DNA of 64,000 bases from Microglena sp. YARC. Lineage: Eukaryota > Chlorophyta > Chlorophyceae > Chlamydomonadales > Chlamydomonadaceae. The notes under the pieces are model-generated. The model was not told where the DNA came from and ran no database searches. It saw only the letters and a program-made list of their open reading frames with translations. Shown piece after piece: positions 33,201 to 45,000 of the stretch; the first letter of the stretch is position 1; every line of letters starts with the position of its first letter. The position numbers and the translations under genes are program-made. The stretch is from positions 19,618,470 to 19,682,469 of the forward strand of contig CM039462.1 in assembly GCA_022414725.1 (NCBI GenBank). Direction: 5' to 3'.

Positions 33201-36011
33201 GTGACATCACATGACAGCAGTGACATCACATGACAGCAGTGACATCACATGACAGCAGTGACATCACATGACAGCAGTGACATCACATGACAGCAGTGAC
33301 ATCACATGACAGCAGTGACATCACATGACAGCAGTGACATCACATGACAGCAGTGACATCACATGACAGCAGTGACATCACATGACAGCAGTGACATCAC
33401 ATGACAGCAGTGACATCACATGACAGCAGTGACATCACATGACAGCAGTGGCATCACATGACAGCAGTGACATCACATGACAGCAGTGGACATCACATGA
33501 CAGCAGTGACATCACATGACAGCAGTGACATCACATGACAGCAGTGACATCACATGACAGCAGTGACATCACATGACAGCAGTGACATCACATGACAGCA
33601 GTGACATCACATGACAGCAGTGAACATCACATGACAGCAGTGACATCACATGACAGCAGTGACATCACATGACAGCAGTGACATCACATGACAGCAGTGA
33701 CATCACATGACAGCAATGACATCACATGACAGCAGTGACATCACTGCGCAATGGTATCACATGACAGCTGCAGCAGCTGCGCAGCTTATAATTACTCAGC
33801 TATCCTCCACAAGCACCCAAGTATCATCTGAATCATGTTTTATCTTACGCAGAGTGGTTGGCCCCAGTGCAAGCAAACAGGCCGGCCCTCAACCTCATGC
33901 CTCGTACTAATGCGTACTATTTATTTTTTATTCATTTATTTATTTGTTTATCTTGACGCAGAGCCTAGTTTGGGATCGTTAGTCGTACATCATACATTGT
34001 GGATTGTTTGGCATCTTTACAGGTATTTTAGCATTTTGGCATCTTTACTGGTATTTTAGTATATTGGCATCTTTACAGGTATTTTAGCATTTTGGCATCT
34101 TTACTGGTATTTTAGCATTTTGGCATATTTACAGGTATTTCAGCATTTTGGCATCTTTACTGGTATTTTAGCATTTTGGCATCTCTACTGGTATTTTAGC
34201 ATTTTGGCATCTTTACTGGTATTTCAGCATTTTGGCATCTTTACAGGTATTTTAGCATTTTGGCATCTTTACTGGTATTTTAGCATTTTGGCATCTTTAC
34301 TGGTATTTTAGCATTTTGGCATCTTTACATGTATTTTAGCATTTTGGCATCTTTACTGGTATTTTATTTTAGGTATATAAGTGAGCTAGCCCGTTTCAGT
34401 GATACGATTGGTTTAGTGGTACACCAAATCGCTTCAACGATGAAGGGTCGGGGGTTCGATTCCTCCTATGGTCACCCCTAGCGTTGCAGGTCGTTGTCAA
34501 CCGCGATGGTAGCTTGTCCAGTCGAGGTGGTAGACCGTTCTCTTCTGCGTACGACGGGTTCCCTTAACACCACGCCCCACCAGGCGTTATCATTACTTGT
34601 AAAAGGACTTTTACCCCAGGAGGTGGGTTTCCTGACACAAGCCAGCGACACCGAGGATTCTGTTCAAATGGCGGTGCTACTCCTAGATGAGATGCTTGGG
34701 TGCTTGTGGAGTCATTCTAGGTTCACAACATCATCACTAGTCTTTTTGTATTAAGTGTTATTTGTGGAATCGTTTTAGGTTCAAAAATCACCACTAGTCT
34801 TTTTGTATGAAGTGTTATTTGTGGAATCGTTTTAGGTTCAAAAATTATCACTATTCTTTTTGTATGAAGTGTTATTTGTGGAGTCGTTTTAGGTTCAAAA
34901 ATCATCACTTGTATCCTGCTAGTATTTTGTATTTGATGTTCAGAAATGATCACCAGTATATTGCATGAAGCATTTTCAAAAGCTTGTATTTGGGGGAAAA
35001 GATTGCGGGATATGTAGAGGTCCCTAGGAGTCATGTGAAGTATTGAAAGATGTGGTGAGAATCGTAATATTAAATTATCTCTGTAGCAGGAACTCAGGGC
35101 CTCCGTCTGTAAAACAGTTTCTTGGGGCCCAGTTCATCAGTGCTTATTTTGTTTAGCCCCCCCTGATATCGAGCTTGGGTAGCCTGTTTGGCTTGGCCTA
35201 TTTGGCTTGGGTAGCCTATTTGGCTTGGCCTATTTGGCTTGGGTAGCCTATTTGGTTTGGGTAGCCTATTTGGTTTGGGTAGCCAATTTGGCTTGGGTAG
35301 CCTATTTGGCTTGGCCTATTTGGCTTGGCCTATTTGGCTTGGGTAGCCTATTTGGCTTGGCCTATTTGGCTTGGCCTATATTGAGCTTGGGTAGCATATT
35401 TGGCTTGGCCTATTCGGCTTGGCCTATATCGAGCTTGGGTAGCCTATTTGGTTTGGCCTATATTGAGCTTGGGTAGCCTATTTGGCTTGGCCTATATTGA
35501 GCATGGGTAGCCTATTTGGCTTGGCCTATTTGGCTTGGCCTATATCGAGCTTGGGTAGCCTATTTGGCTTGGCCTATATTGAGCTTGGGTAGCCTATTTG
35601 GCTCGGCCTATATCTAGCTTGGGTAGCCTATTTGGCTTGGCCTATTTGGTTTGGCCTATATTGAGCTTGGGTAGCCTATTTGGCTTGGCCTATATCGAGC
35701 TTGGGTAGCCTATTTGGCTTGGCCTATTTGGCTTGGCCTATATCGAGCTTGGGTAGCCTATTTGGCTTGGCCTATTTGGCTTGGCCTATATTGAGCTTGG
35801 GTAGCCTATTTCGCTTGGCCTATATCGAGCTTGGGTAGCCTATTTGGCTACCCCTAGACTGTGACATACATGCATGCGTTGAAAACAGATTGGCCGTAAA
35901 TACCAAGGCCTACCCAGGGATGTTTTCCCCACTAAATATAGCGATCGCTACTATTGACCCCGTTTTTGCCAAAATTATTGCAATAATCGTTAAACCCCCC
36001 CCCATACCCCG

Positions 36012-36046
<35 letters not shown>

Positions 36047-39000
36047 GTAAATGGCACTAAAAACTATGAAAAGCTATAAAAACGCTGCCCATGGAGGAAG
36101 CCTAAAACCATTAAGCTAGAAAAAACCCACTTTCAGATTTGAAAAAAATCCCTGGGCCTGCCTCCTTCTTGAACTTTAACTTGGTTACATAGCTTTAGCC
36201 AGCAATTTGGCTGCTCGCCGTCTTTGGCAGTAAAAACAAATATTACCAGGAAAATGTAAACGCGAACAAATCACTTTTAATGTTACTTGTTCACTACCTC
36301 CTTCAATGTTTGCAGAGATCAAGTATGAGGACAAGCTGCCTCCAGCAATTACCAAGGGGAAGGTCAAATAAAAAAAATCCGAGGGTAGGGTCTACAACAA
36401 ACTTCTTAGAAGCCCCCCAGCCGCATGCCCCGTTTTTGTAGAAGCAAATGTTCCGTGTTAATTCTAACAACTTTTTAAAGGTCTACCTCCAATGTTTGCA
36501 GAGTTCGAGTATGAAGACGAGCTGCCTCCAGCAAATACCAAGGGGAGGGTCCGATAAAACAAATCTGAGCTTGAGGTCTAGGACAAACTTCTTAGGAGGC
36601 CCCCTGCCGCATTTCACCTTCTTGTAGCAGCCATTTTTCCTTGTTCATTCCAACAACTAAATCAAGGTCTACCTCCTCCAATGTTTGCAGAGTTACAGTA
36701 TGAGGACAGCTGCCTCCATCAAATACCAAGGGGAGGGTTTAACAGAAAAATCCAAGCGTAGGGTCTAGAACAAACTTCTTAGGAGGCCGCATGACGCATG
36801 TCCCCTTCTTGCAGAAGAAATTGTTCCTTGTTTATTCCAACAACTAAATTAATGTCTACCTTCTTTGATGTTTCCTGTGTAACACGCGATAGTTGAATTG
36901 TTACATGTTTTTCAGCCAACCCTGGGCTGCTCACCGTCTTCCAATTCTAAGCCCCTCCCATGCCTCCATCACTACCACTACTACCATTACCACTACCTCT
37001 CCCGCCACCACCACTCCAGCCACCACCAACATCACCACCACAACCCTCGCCACCACCACCACCACCACTCAACTTGAACTGCTTGCCCCCCGCAGGAGAT
37101 ACCCACTAAAATCTTTGATATTGCCTGTGCAACACGCGACAAGATCCACGGTGGATGCCTTGAGCCACGTGACGATAGCTTGAGTTGAGCAGATAGACAT
37201 CCACCCACACCACCACCCACACCACCACCCACACCATCACCACCACCCACACCACCCACACCACCCACACCACCACCCACACCATCACCACCACCCACAC
37301 CACCCACACCACCACCACTGCAGAGTACGAGTATGAGGTCGAGCTGCCTCCAGAAAAAAACATTCTTGGAACAGCGCCTACACCTAATGTGTATCCTAAA
37401 CAAGAAGGTGAGAAGAAGAAGCACCCCTAGGGGCTTGGGACAGTGAATTCTTTTTCAAATCTGAAAGTGGGTTTATTCTAGCTTTATGGTAGCACTCCTA
37501 GTGGCTTAGGACTGAAGGGGAACCTGCATCCCACCCCACTCATCGTTTTTGGGCCCTTCTTGTGGCTTAGGACTGAAGGGAAACCTGCATCCCACGCAAC
37601 TCATCATTTTTGGGCCCTCCTAGGGGCTAGGGACTGAAGGGGGGCCTGTGTCCCACCCCATTCGTGGTTTTGGGGCTACACGTATGATATCGTCGATCTA
37701 TATCATATCATACTAGAGGACCCTAATTATATGGTTTATCAGCGTCCGGGTAACTGTTTCTTTTTTGGGCTACGCGCAGCAGCTTCTAGGCAGCTACCTT
37801 TCCCTGTCCTTGGGCAAAACCCGAAGCTAGCAACTGCGTATGAAAGCTGACACAACAGGAATTCCAATGCAGCTGCAATATTTGGGTTTGACCCATTGCC
37901 TGGCTAATGGGGCTGGCGGGAAGCTGCCATGTTTAGCCAAAAAAATAAAGAGTGACACAGCCCATCTACTCATAGTTTTGCTTTTCAGCTACGAGCAGCA
38001 GCTTCTAGGCAGCTCCCTGAACCAGCCACTGGGCTAAGCTTCAAGATTTTGACAGTTCTGGACAGCAGATTCTGTCAGCTTCCAGACGCAAGAAGTTGCA
38101 TTAGATTTGGCTGATAGCCAGTCAGGGGAGTTGCCTAGAAGCTGCTGCTTTTAGCTGAAAAGAAAAACATGACCTCTACTGGCTCTTTCTGAACACGGTG
38201 TCTATATAGTGTCTATATGGTGACACAGACCTTCTACTGGCTCTTTCTGATCACCTGTGTCTATATGGTGCCTATATGGTTTCTATATGGTGACACAGCC
38301 CTTCTACTGGCTCTGTCTGATCACCTGTGTCTATATGGTGCCTATATGGTTTCTATATGGTGACACAGCCCTTCTACTGGCTCTGTCTGATCACCTGTGT
38401 CTATATGGTGACTTTCCCCAGCTGCGGCGTACGGGAGGGTCCCCTTCAGACCACGCCCCTCCAGGCGTTATCATTTTTTAAAGGTGTCTAGCCAGTTATC
38501 TTGCTTTGTCTAATCCACCTTCCCTTGCTTTGTCACCTATCTGGCTTCGTCAAGTTGTATAAAACGTTTGCCAAGTTGTATACAAACCGAAGTTATATAA
38601 ACATCTAAAACACAGAAACATAACTCGACAGTGAAACCTAAACAAGTAGAAGTAGAAGTAAAAGTACAAGTAGGCCAGGACACACAACCCTCCTGGTAAC
38701 TGTGTCTGGACACGGAAGTTATCTAAACACCTGAAACACAAAAATGCAACTCCACAGTGTTACATAAACAAGTAGAAGTACGAGTAGAAGTACAAGTAGG
38801 CCAGGCTACACCGCCCTCCTGGTAACTGTGTCTGGACACCGAAGTCATCTAAACGCCTAAAAGACAAAACACACAACTCTACAGTGTACCCTAAACAAGG
38901 ACAAGTAGAAGTACACGTAGGCCAGGATACACCGCCCTGCTGGTAAATTTGTCTGGACACCGAATTTATCTAAACGCTTGAAACACAAAAACACAATCAT

Positions 39001-42000
39001 ACAGTGTACACTAAACAAATACAAGTAGAAGTACAAGTACTAGTAGGCCAGGACACACAACCCTCCTGGTAACTGTGTCTGGACACCGAAGTTATCTAAA
39101 CACCTAAAACACAAGAACGCAACTTAACAGTGTTACATAAACAAGTAGAAGTACAAGTAGAAGTACAAGCACATGTAGACCAGCTTCATAAATAATCAAA
39201 GAATCAAATAAATAGTACTCCTTATTATGAGGCGTCAGATTGAAGGGGGGTAGCCCGTTTGCTTGCACTGGGGCCAACCACCAATAATCATACGTAATAA
39301 ATCAATAGTACACCTCATTACAAGGCATGAGGTTGAGGGGGGCAGCCCATTTGCTTGCACTGGGGTAAACCACCAAGATACCAACAACTCACCCCCCCAA
39401 TGGACCCTAAGCAAGAAGGCCAGGACACACCGCCCCCTCCTGGTGGCTGTCTGAACACCCGTGCTGTCTAGATACCAACATCTCAACCCCCAGTGGACCC
39501 TAAGCAAGAAGGCCAGGACACACCGCCCCCTCCTGGTGTCTTTGTCTGATCACCCATGTTGTCTAGATACCGACTAGTGGTCGACCAAATCGCTTGAGGA
39601 CGAAGAGTCGGGGTTCGATTCCCCCTACGGTCGCTCTTAGCGTTGCAGGTCGTTGTCAACCGCGATGGTAGCTTGTCCAGTTGAGGTGTAAGACCGCTCT
39701 CTACCCGCGTACGACGGGTTCCCTTAACACCACGCCCCACCAGGCGTTAGAATTACTAGATACCAACAACTCACCCCCCCCAGTGGACACTAACCACCAA
39801 GGCCAGGATACACCGCCCTCTCCTAGTGGCTTTATCTAAATAGCAAGCCAAGTGTCTAGATGCCAACAACTCACCCCCCCCGGGTGACACTAAGCAAGAA
39901 GGCCAGGACACACCACCCATCCTGGTGGCTGTCTGAACACCCATGGTGTCTAGATACCAACAAGTCACCCCCCCAGTGGACCCTAAGCAAGAAAGGATGC
40001 ACAGCCCTCCTTGTGCCTCTACCTGAATAGCCAAGGTATCTAGCCTGCTAACTTGTTTTATCTGAACAACTTAGTTAGTAGAGTTGAAAACAACAATTCT
40101 AGGCATTATTTATTTATCTTAGTCTTAGGTGCTCTGGGCCGTTGGGGTTGTTGTGTTTGCTGTTTTGCTGCTCTAGGCCGTTTGAGTTGCTGCTTTTGCT
40201 GTTGTCGGCCGTTTGAGTTGTTGTTTTTGCTGCTTTGCTGCTCTAGGCCATTTTAGATGTTTTTTTGCTGCTTTTGCTGTTGTCGGCCGTTTGAGTTGTT
40301 GTGTTTGCTGTTTTGCTGCTCTAGGCCGTTTGAGTTGTTGTTTTTGCTGTTTTGCTGCTCTAGGCCATTTTAGTTGCTTTTTTGCTGCTTTTGCTGTTGT
40401 CGGCCGTTTAAGTTGTTGTTTTTGCTGTTTTGCTGCTCTATGCCGTTTGAGTTGCTGTCTGTCTGACTGTCTGACCGAAACAAAGCCTGACGCATCAGCC
40501 AACGGTCTCGTAACTAACTCGCTTCCGTTACCAGTACCGCTCCGGTACGAACACTCTCCGCCAATATCTAGCGTCGCTTGCGACGCTGCATAAAACCTGT
40601 CCAGCCTTTGATCGCTTGAGGATGAAGATTCGGGGGGTTCGACTCCCCCTTTGGTCGATCTTGGCGTTGCAGGTCGTTGTCAACCGCGATGGTAGTTTGT
40701 CCAGTTCAGGTAGGAGACCGCTCCCCACCCTCGTGCGACGGGCTCCCTTAACACCACGCCCCACCAGGCGTTATCATTACCTGTTAAGCCTTTGGTGCCC
40801 TACTTTGCTGTATTTGTATGCTGTCTTTGCTGTTTTTGCTATTCTAGGCCGTTTGGGTTGCTGTGTTTGCTGTTCTAGGTTGTTTTAGTTGTTGCTTTTG
40901 CTGTTCTAGGCCGTTTGAGTCGTGTGGCTTTGTCTAACCACAACTGGCCGACCCAGGGCTATAATGCCCCCCCCCCCCCCCCCCCCCCCCCTGAACCACC
41001 CCCTCTCCCTCACACCACCCACCCACCACCCTCCCACCACCCCACAGCCCCCCACAGCCCCCCCCCCACACACTCAATCCCCCTCCCCCTCCCCCCACAC
41101 ACACACTCGATGTAGACATCAAGTACAAGGTATTTTGCGCCTCCTGCGGGGAGCGTTGAGAAGCCTGGTGGTGAGGTTTGGAGCTGGGGCGAGAATGCAC
41201 CTTCAGGCTCAAACGAGGCCCCTGTGCCAGAGTGGAACCCTAAGTCAGGGTTTATGCGTACTGAATCTGATTTGGATGATGACGACAGCAGTAGCAGTGC
41301 AGGTTGGGCTGGGGAAGCAGGAGCTGCTCCTTACTCTGAGCCTGTGTCGTTGTTCGCCCCGGCGGAGACAGAAGATGGAGGGGCTTTGCCTTCTGTCAGC
41401 AAGGGCCAGGTGGGAGAGGGCTGGTGGGAAGGGGCTGATGTGTCGTTGTTTTCCCCGGCGGAGACAGAAGATCGAGGGGCTTTGCCTTCTGTCAGCAAGG
41501 GCCAGGTGGGAGAGGGCTGGTGGGAAGGGGCTGGGTGGGAGGGGGCTGGTGTGTCGTTGTTCGCCCCGTCAGAGGCAGAAGATGGAGGGGCTTTGCCTTC
41601 TGTCAGCAAGGGCCAGGTGGAATGGGGCTGGTGGGAAGGGGCTGGGTGGGAGGGGCTGGTGTGTCGTTGTTCGCCCCGGCAGAGGCAGAAGATTGAGGGC
41701 TTTGCCTTCTGTCAGCAAGGGCCAGGTGGAAGGGGGCTGGTGGGAAGGGGCTGGGTGGGATGGGGCTGGTGTGTCGTTGTTCGCCCCGGCAGAGGCAGAA
41801 GATTGAGGGGCTTTGCCTTCTGTCAGCAAGGGCCAGGTGGGAGGGGGCTGGTGTGTCGTTGTTCGCCCCGGCAGAGGCAGAAGATTGAGGGGCTTTGCCT
41901 TCTGTCAGCAAGGGCCAGGTGGGAGGGGGAGGGTGGGAGGGGCTGGGGAAGCAGGAGCTGCTCCTAACTCTGAGCCAGTGTTGTTGTTTGCCCCAGCGGA

Positions 42001-45000
42001 GACAGAAGATGGGGGCTTTGCCTTCTGTCAGCAAGGGCCAGGTGGGAGGGGGCTTGGTGGGAGGGGTCTGAGTGGGAGGGGTCTGGGTGGGAGGGGGAGG
42101 GGGCTGGTGGGATGGGGCCAGATCCATGGATGTCTCAATCCCTTGAACCTCCTACTTATGTAGGATTTTGGCGGAGCCCCTCTTCAAGGGGGCGGGAGCC
42201 CCCAGGGTTACCCATTTGTCCGTTTGTCCGACCGAAAAAAAACTTGACGCCTGACACGTCAGCCAACGGTCGCGTAACTAACTCGCTTCGGTCAGCTCCA
42301 TCGTTGCCACCTTTCGTTTCGTTGCCAACACACTCCGCCAATTTTCCGCGTCGCTGGCGACGCTGCATAGGACTTGTCTCCACCTTTCTTTCTGAATCCT
42401 CCAAGGATGCTGTTTTGTGTGCAGGGGCCCACTTCCTGGGTTGAAAAACAAGGGCAGTTGGCTTGGCACCAAACTGGCCAGGCCTGGGGCGCTGTTTTGT
42501 GTGCAGGGGCCCACTTTCTGGGGTGGAAATCCTTTCAAAAAAGATCTCACCCCAAACCCTAAACCTGCAGGTGCTATTATATTTTTGTATTAAATGATCA
42601 ATGTAGTGCGAAGTCAGGGCCCCTGTCAGTAAAACAATTGTTTGAGGTTCAGTTCATAAATGCGTTTTCTTGTTAGCCCTTCTTATCACGGTTGGGTAAG
42701 TCCCTTTAGCCTATTTGGCCTACCCCTGGACTGTAACATACAAAGAGGTGCTAAGTTCATGCGTCAGTCCAGCGGGGTGGATGTCCCACTTCCCTCATGT
42801 GTTTTGTCTCACCCTTAACCCTAAACTCTAAACCCTAAACCTGCAGGTGCTAAGTTCATGCGTCAGTACAACGGGGTGGATGCCTCACTACCCTCATGTG
42901 TTTTGTCTCACCATAACCCTTAACCGTAACCCTAAACCTGCAGGTGCTAAGTTCATGCGTCAGTCCAGCGGGGTGGATGCCTCACTTCCCTCGTGTGTTT
43001 TGTCTCACCCTTAAACCCTAAAACCTAAACCTGCAGGTGCTAAGTTCATGCGTCAGTCCAGCGGGGTGGATGCCTCACTTCCCTCATGTGTTTTGTCTCA
43101 CCCTTAAACCCTAAACCCTAAAGCTGCAGGTGCTAAGTTCATGCGTCAGTCCAGCAGGGTGGATGCCTTACTTCCCTTATGTGTTTTGTCTCACGCTCAA
43201 CCCTACACCCTTAACCCTTAACCCTAAACCTGCAGGTGATAAGTCCATGCTTCAGTACAACGGGGTGGATGTCTCACTTCCCTCATTGTTTTGTCTCGCC
43301 CTAAACCCTAAACCCTAAACCTGCAGGTGCTGAGTTCATGCGTCAGTACAACAGGGTGGATGCTCCTCATAGGCTTCTTCCTGCGGTTATATGCTGAGGT
43401 ATGATGTGCATGGGGCTTTAGGGTTGTAGGGTTGTTCCTGAGGTATGATGTGCATGGGGTTTTAGGGTTTAGGGTGTAGGGTTGTTCCTGAGGTATGATC
43501 CGCATGGGGTTTTAGGGTTTAGGGTGTAGGGTTGTTCCTGAGGTATGATCCGCATGGGGTTTTAGGGTTTAGGGTGTAGGGTTGTTCCTGAGGTTATATG
43601 CTGGGGTATGATGTGCATGGGGCTTTAGGGTTTAGGGTGTAGGGTTGTTCCTGAGGTATGATGTGCATGGGGCTTCAGGGTTTAGGGTGTAGGGTTGTTC
43701 CTGAGGTATGATGTGCATGGGGTTTTAGGGTTTAGGGTGTAGGGTTGTTCCTGAGGTATGATCCGCATGGGGTTTTAGGGTTTAGGGTGTAGGGTTGTTC
43801 CTGAGGTATGATCCGCATGGGGTTTTTGGGTTTAGGGTGTAGGGTTGTTCCTGAGGTTATATGCTGGGGTATGATGTGCATGGGGCTTTAGGGTTTAGGG
43901 TGTAGGGTCGTTCCTGAGGTTATTTGTTGGGGTATGATGTGCATGGGGTTTTACGGTTCACATATGTAGGGAACGGAAAATCATATGATGTTGACCAAAG
44001 ACGATGTATAATCATCTATGATATCATACAAAAATCATATGATTTATTATTATATGATATGATGTCGTAGGCCAAAGTTACCTAGTCAGACGGCCGGCAT
44101 CGTATGATATCATATGATATCATATTGCCGATCATTACATATATGTATTTGCTGAGGTATGTGTTATGTGAGACATGTGGGGTAGGATTGTCGCTATGGA
44201 AATATGCGGATTTATGTTGTATGTGTGATGAGTGTGGGGTAGGGCCGTTCCTATGGACAAGCTGATTTATGTGTGACGTGTGTGATGAGTGTGGGGTAGG
44301 GTCGTTCCTATGAACAAGCTGATTTATGTGTGATGTGTGTGATGAGTGTGGGGTAGGGTTGTTCCTATGGACTTGCTGATTTATGTGTGATGCGTGTGAC
44401 GAGTGTCGGGTAGGGTTGTTGGCGGAGCCCCCCCTTCTGGGGGGCGGGAGCCCCCATGTTTACCCATTTGTCCGTCCATCCATCCATCCATCCATCCATC
44501 CATCCATCCATCCCGTCTGACTGTGATGAAGCCCGACACATCAGCCAACAGTCTCGGAACTAACTCGCTTCCGTTGCCACCTATTGCTCCCTTGCGATCA
44601 CTCTCCGCCATTTTTTAGCGTCGCAGGCGACACTGCATAGAACTTGTTCCTATGGACACATGCTGATTTATGTGTGATGTGTGTGATGAGTGTTGGGTAG
44701 GGTTGTTCCTATGGACTTGCTGATTTATGTGTAATGTGTGTGATGAGTGTTGGGTAGGTTTGTTCCTATGGACTTGCTGATTAATGTGTGATGTGTGTGA
44801 TGAGTGTGGGGTAGGGTTGTTCCTATGGACATATGCTGATTTATGTGTGATGTATGATGTATGTGGGGTAGGTTTGGGGTTTAGGGTTTAAATTTGCTCC
44901 CTACTCAGAACCCATACAAATGGCACCCTACCTAATCAATGGCACTTTACCCACAATATGCAACTCTACCCCCCAGATACCGGTACCCACACAAATGGAA

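Noticed and set aside
32868..33745. CRISPR-like appearance of the regular short repeats
   Set aside because: Head-to-tail 19-bp units without unique spacers, in a eukaryotic intron. It is a satellite.
34395..34475. A tRNA gene, suggested by A and B boxes
   Set aside because: The acceptor stem ends do not pair convincingly and the segment is the head of a repeated SINE with a common body and tail.
35207..35476. A hydrophobic membrane-like frame ([14 protein letters not shown])
   Set aside because: Translation of the family E satellite.
41224..41967. An expressed repeat protein ([20 protein letters not shown] units)
   Set aside because: The splice phase from 41302 to 43327 fits an intron here, all frames are open, and the units shift frame among themselves. 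Coding use cannot be fully excluded.
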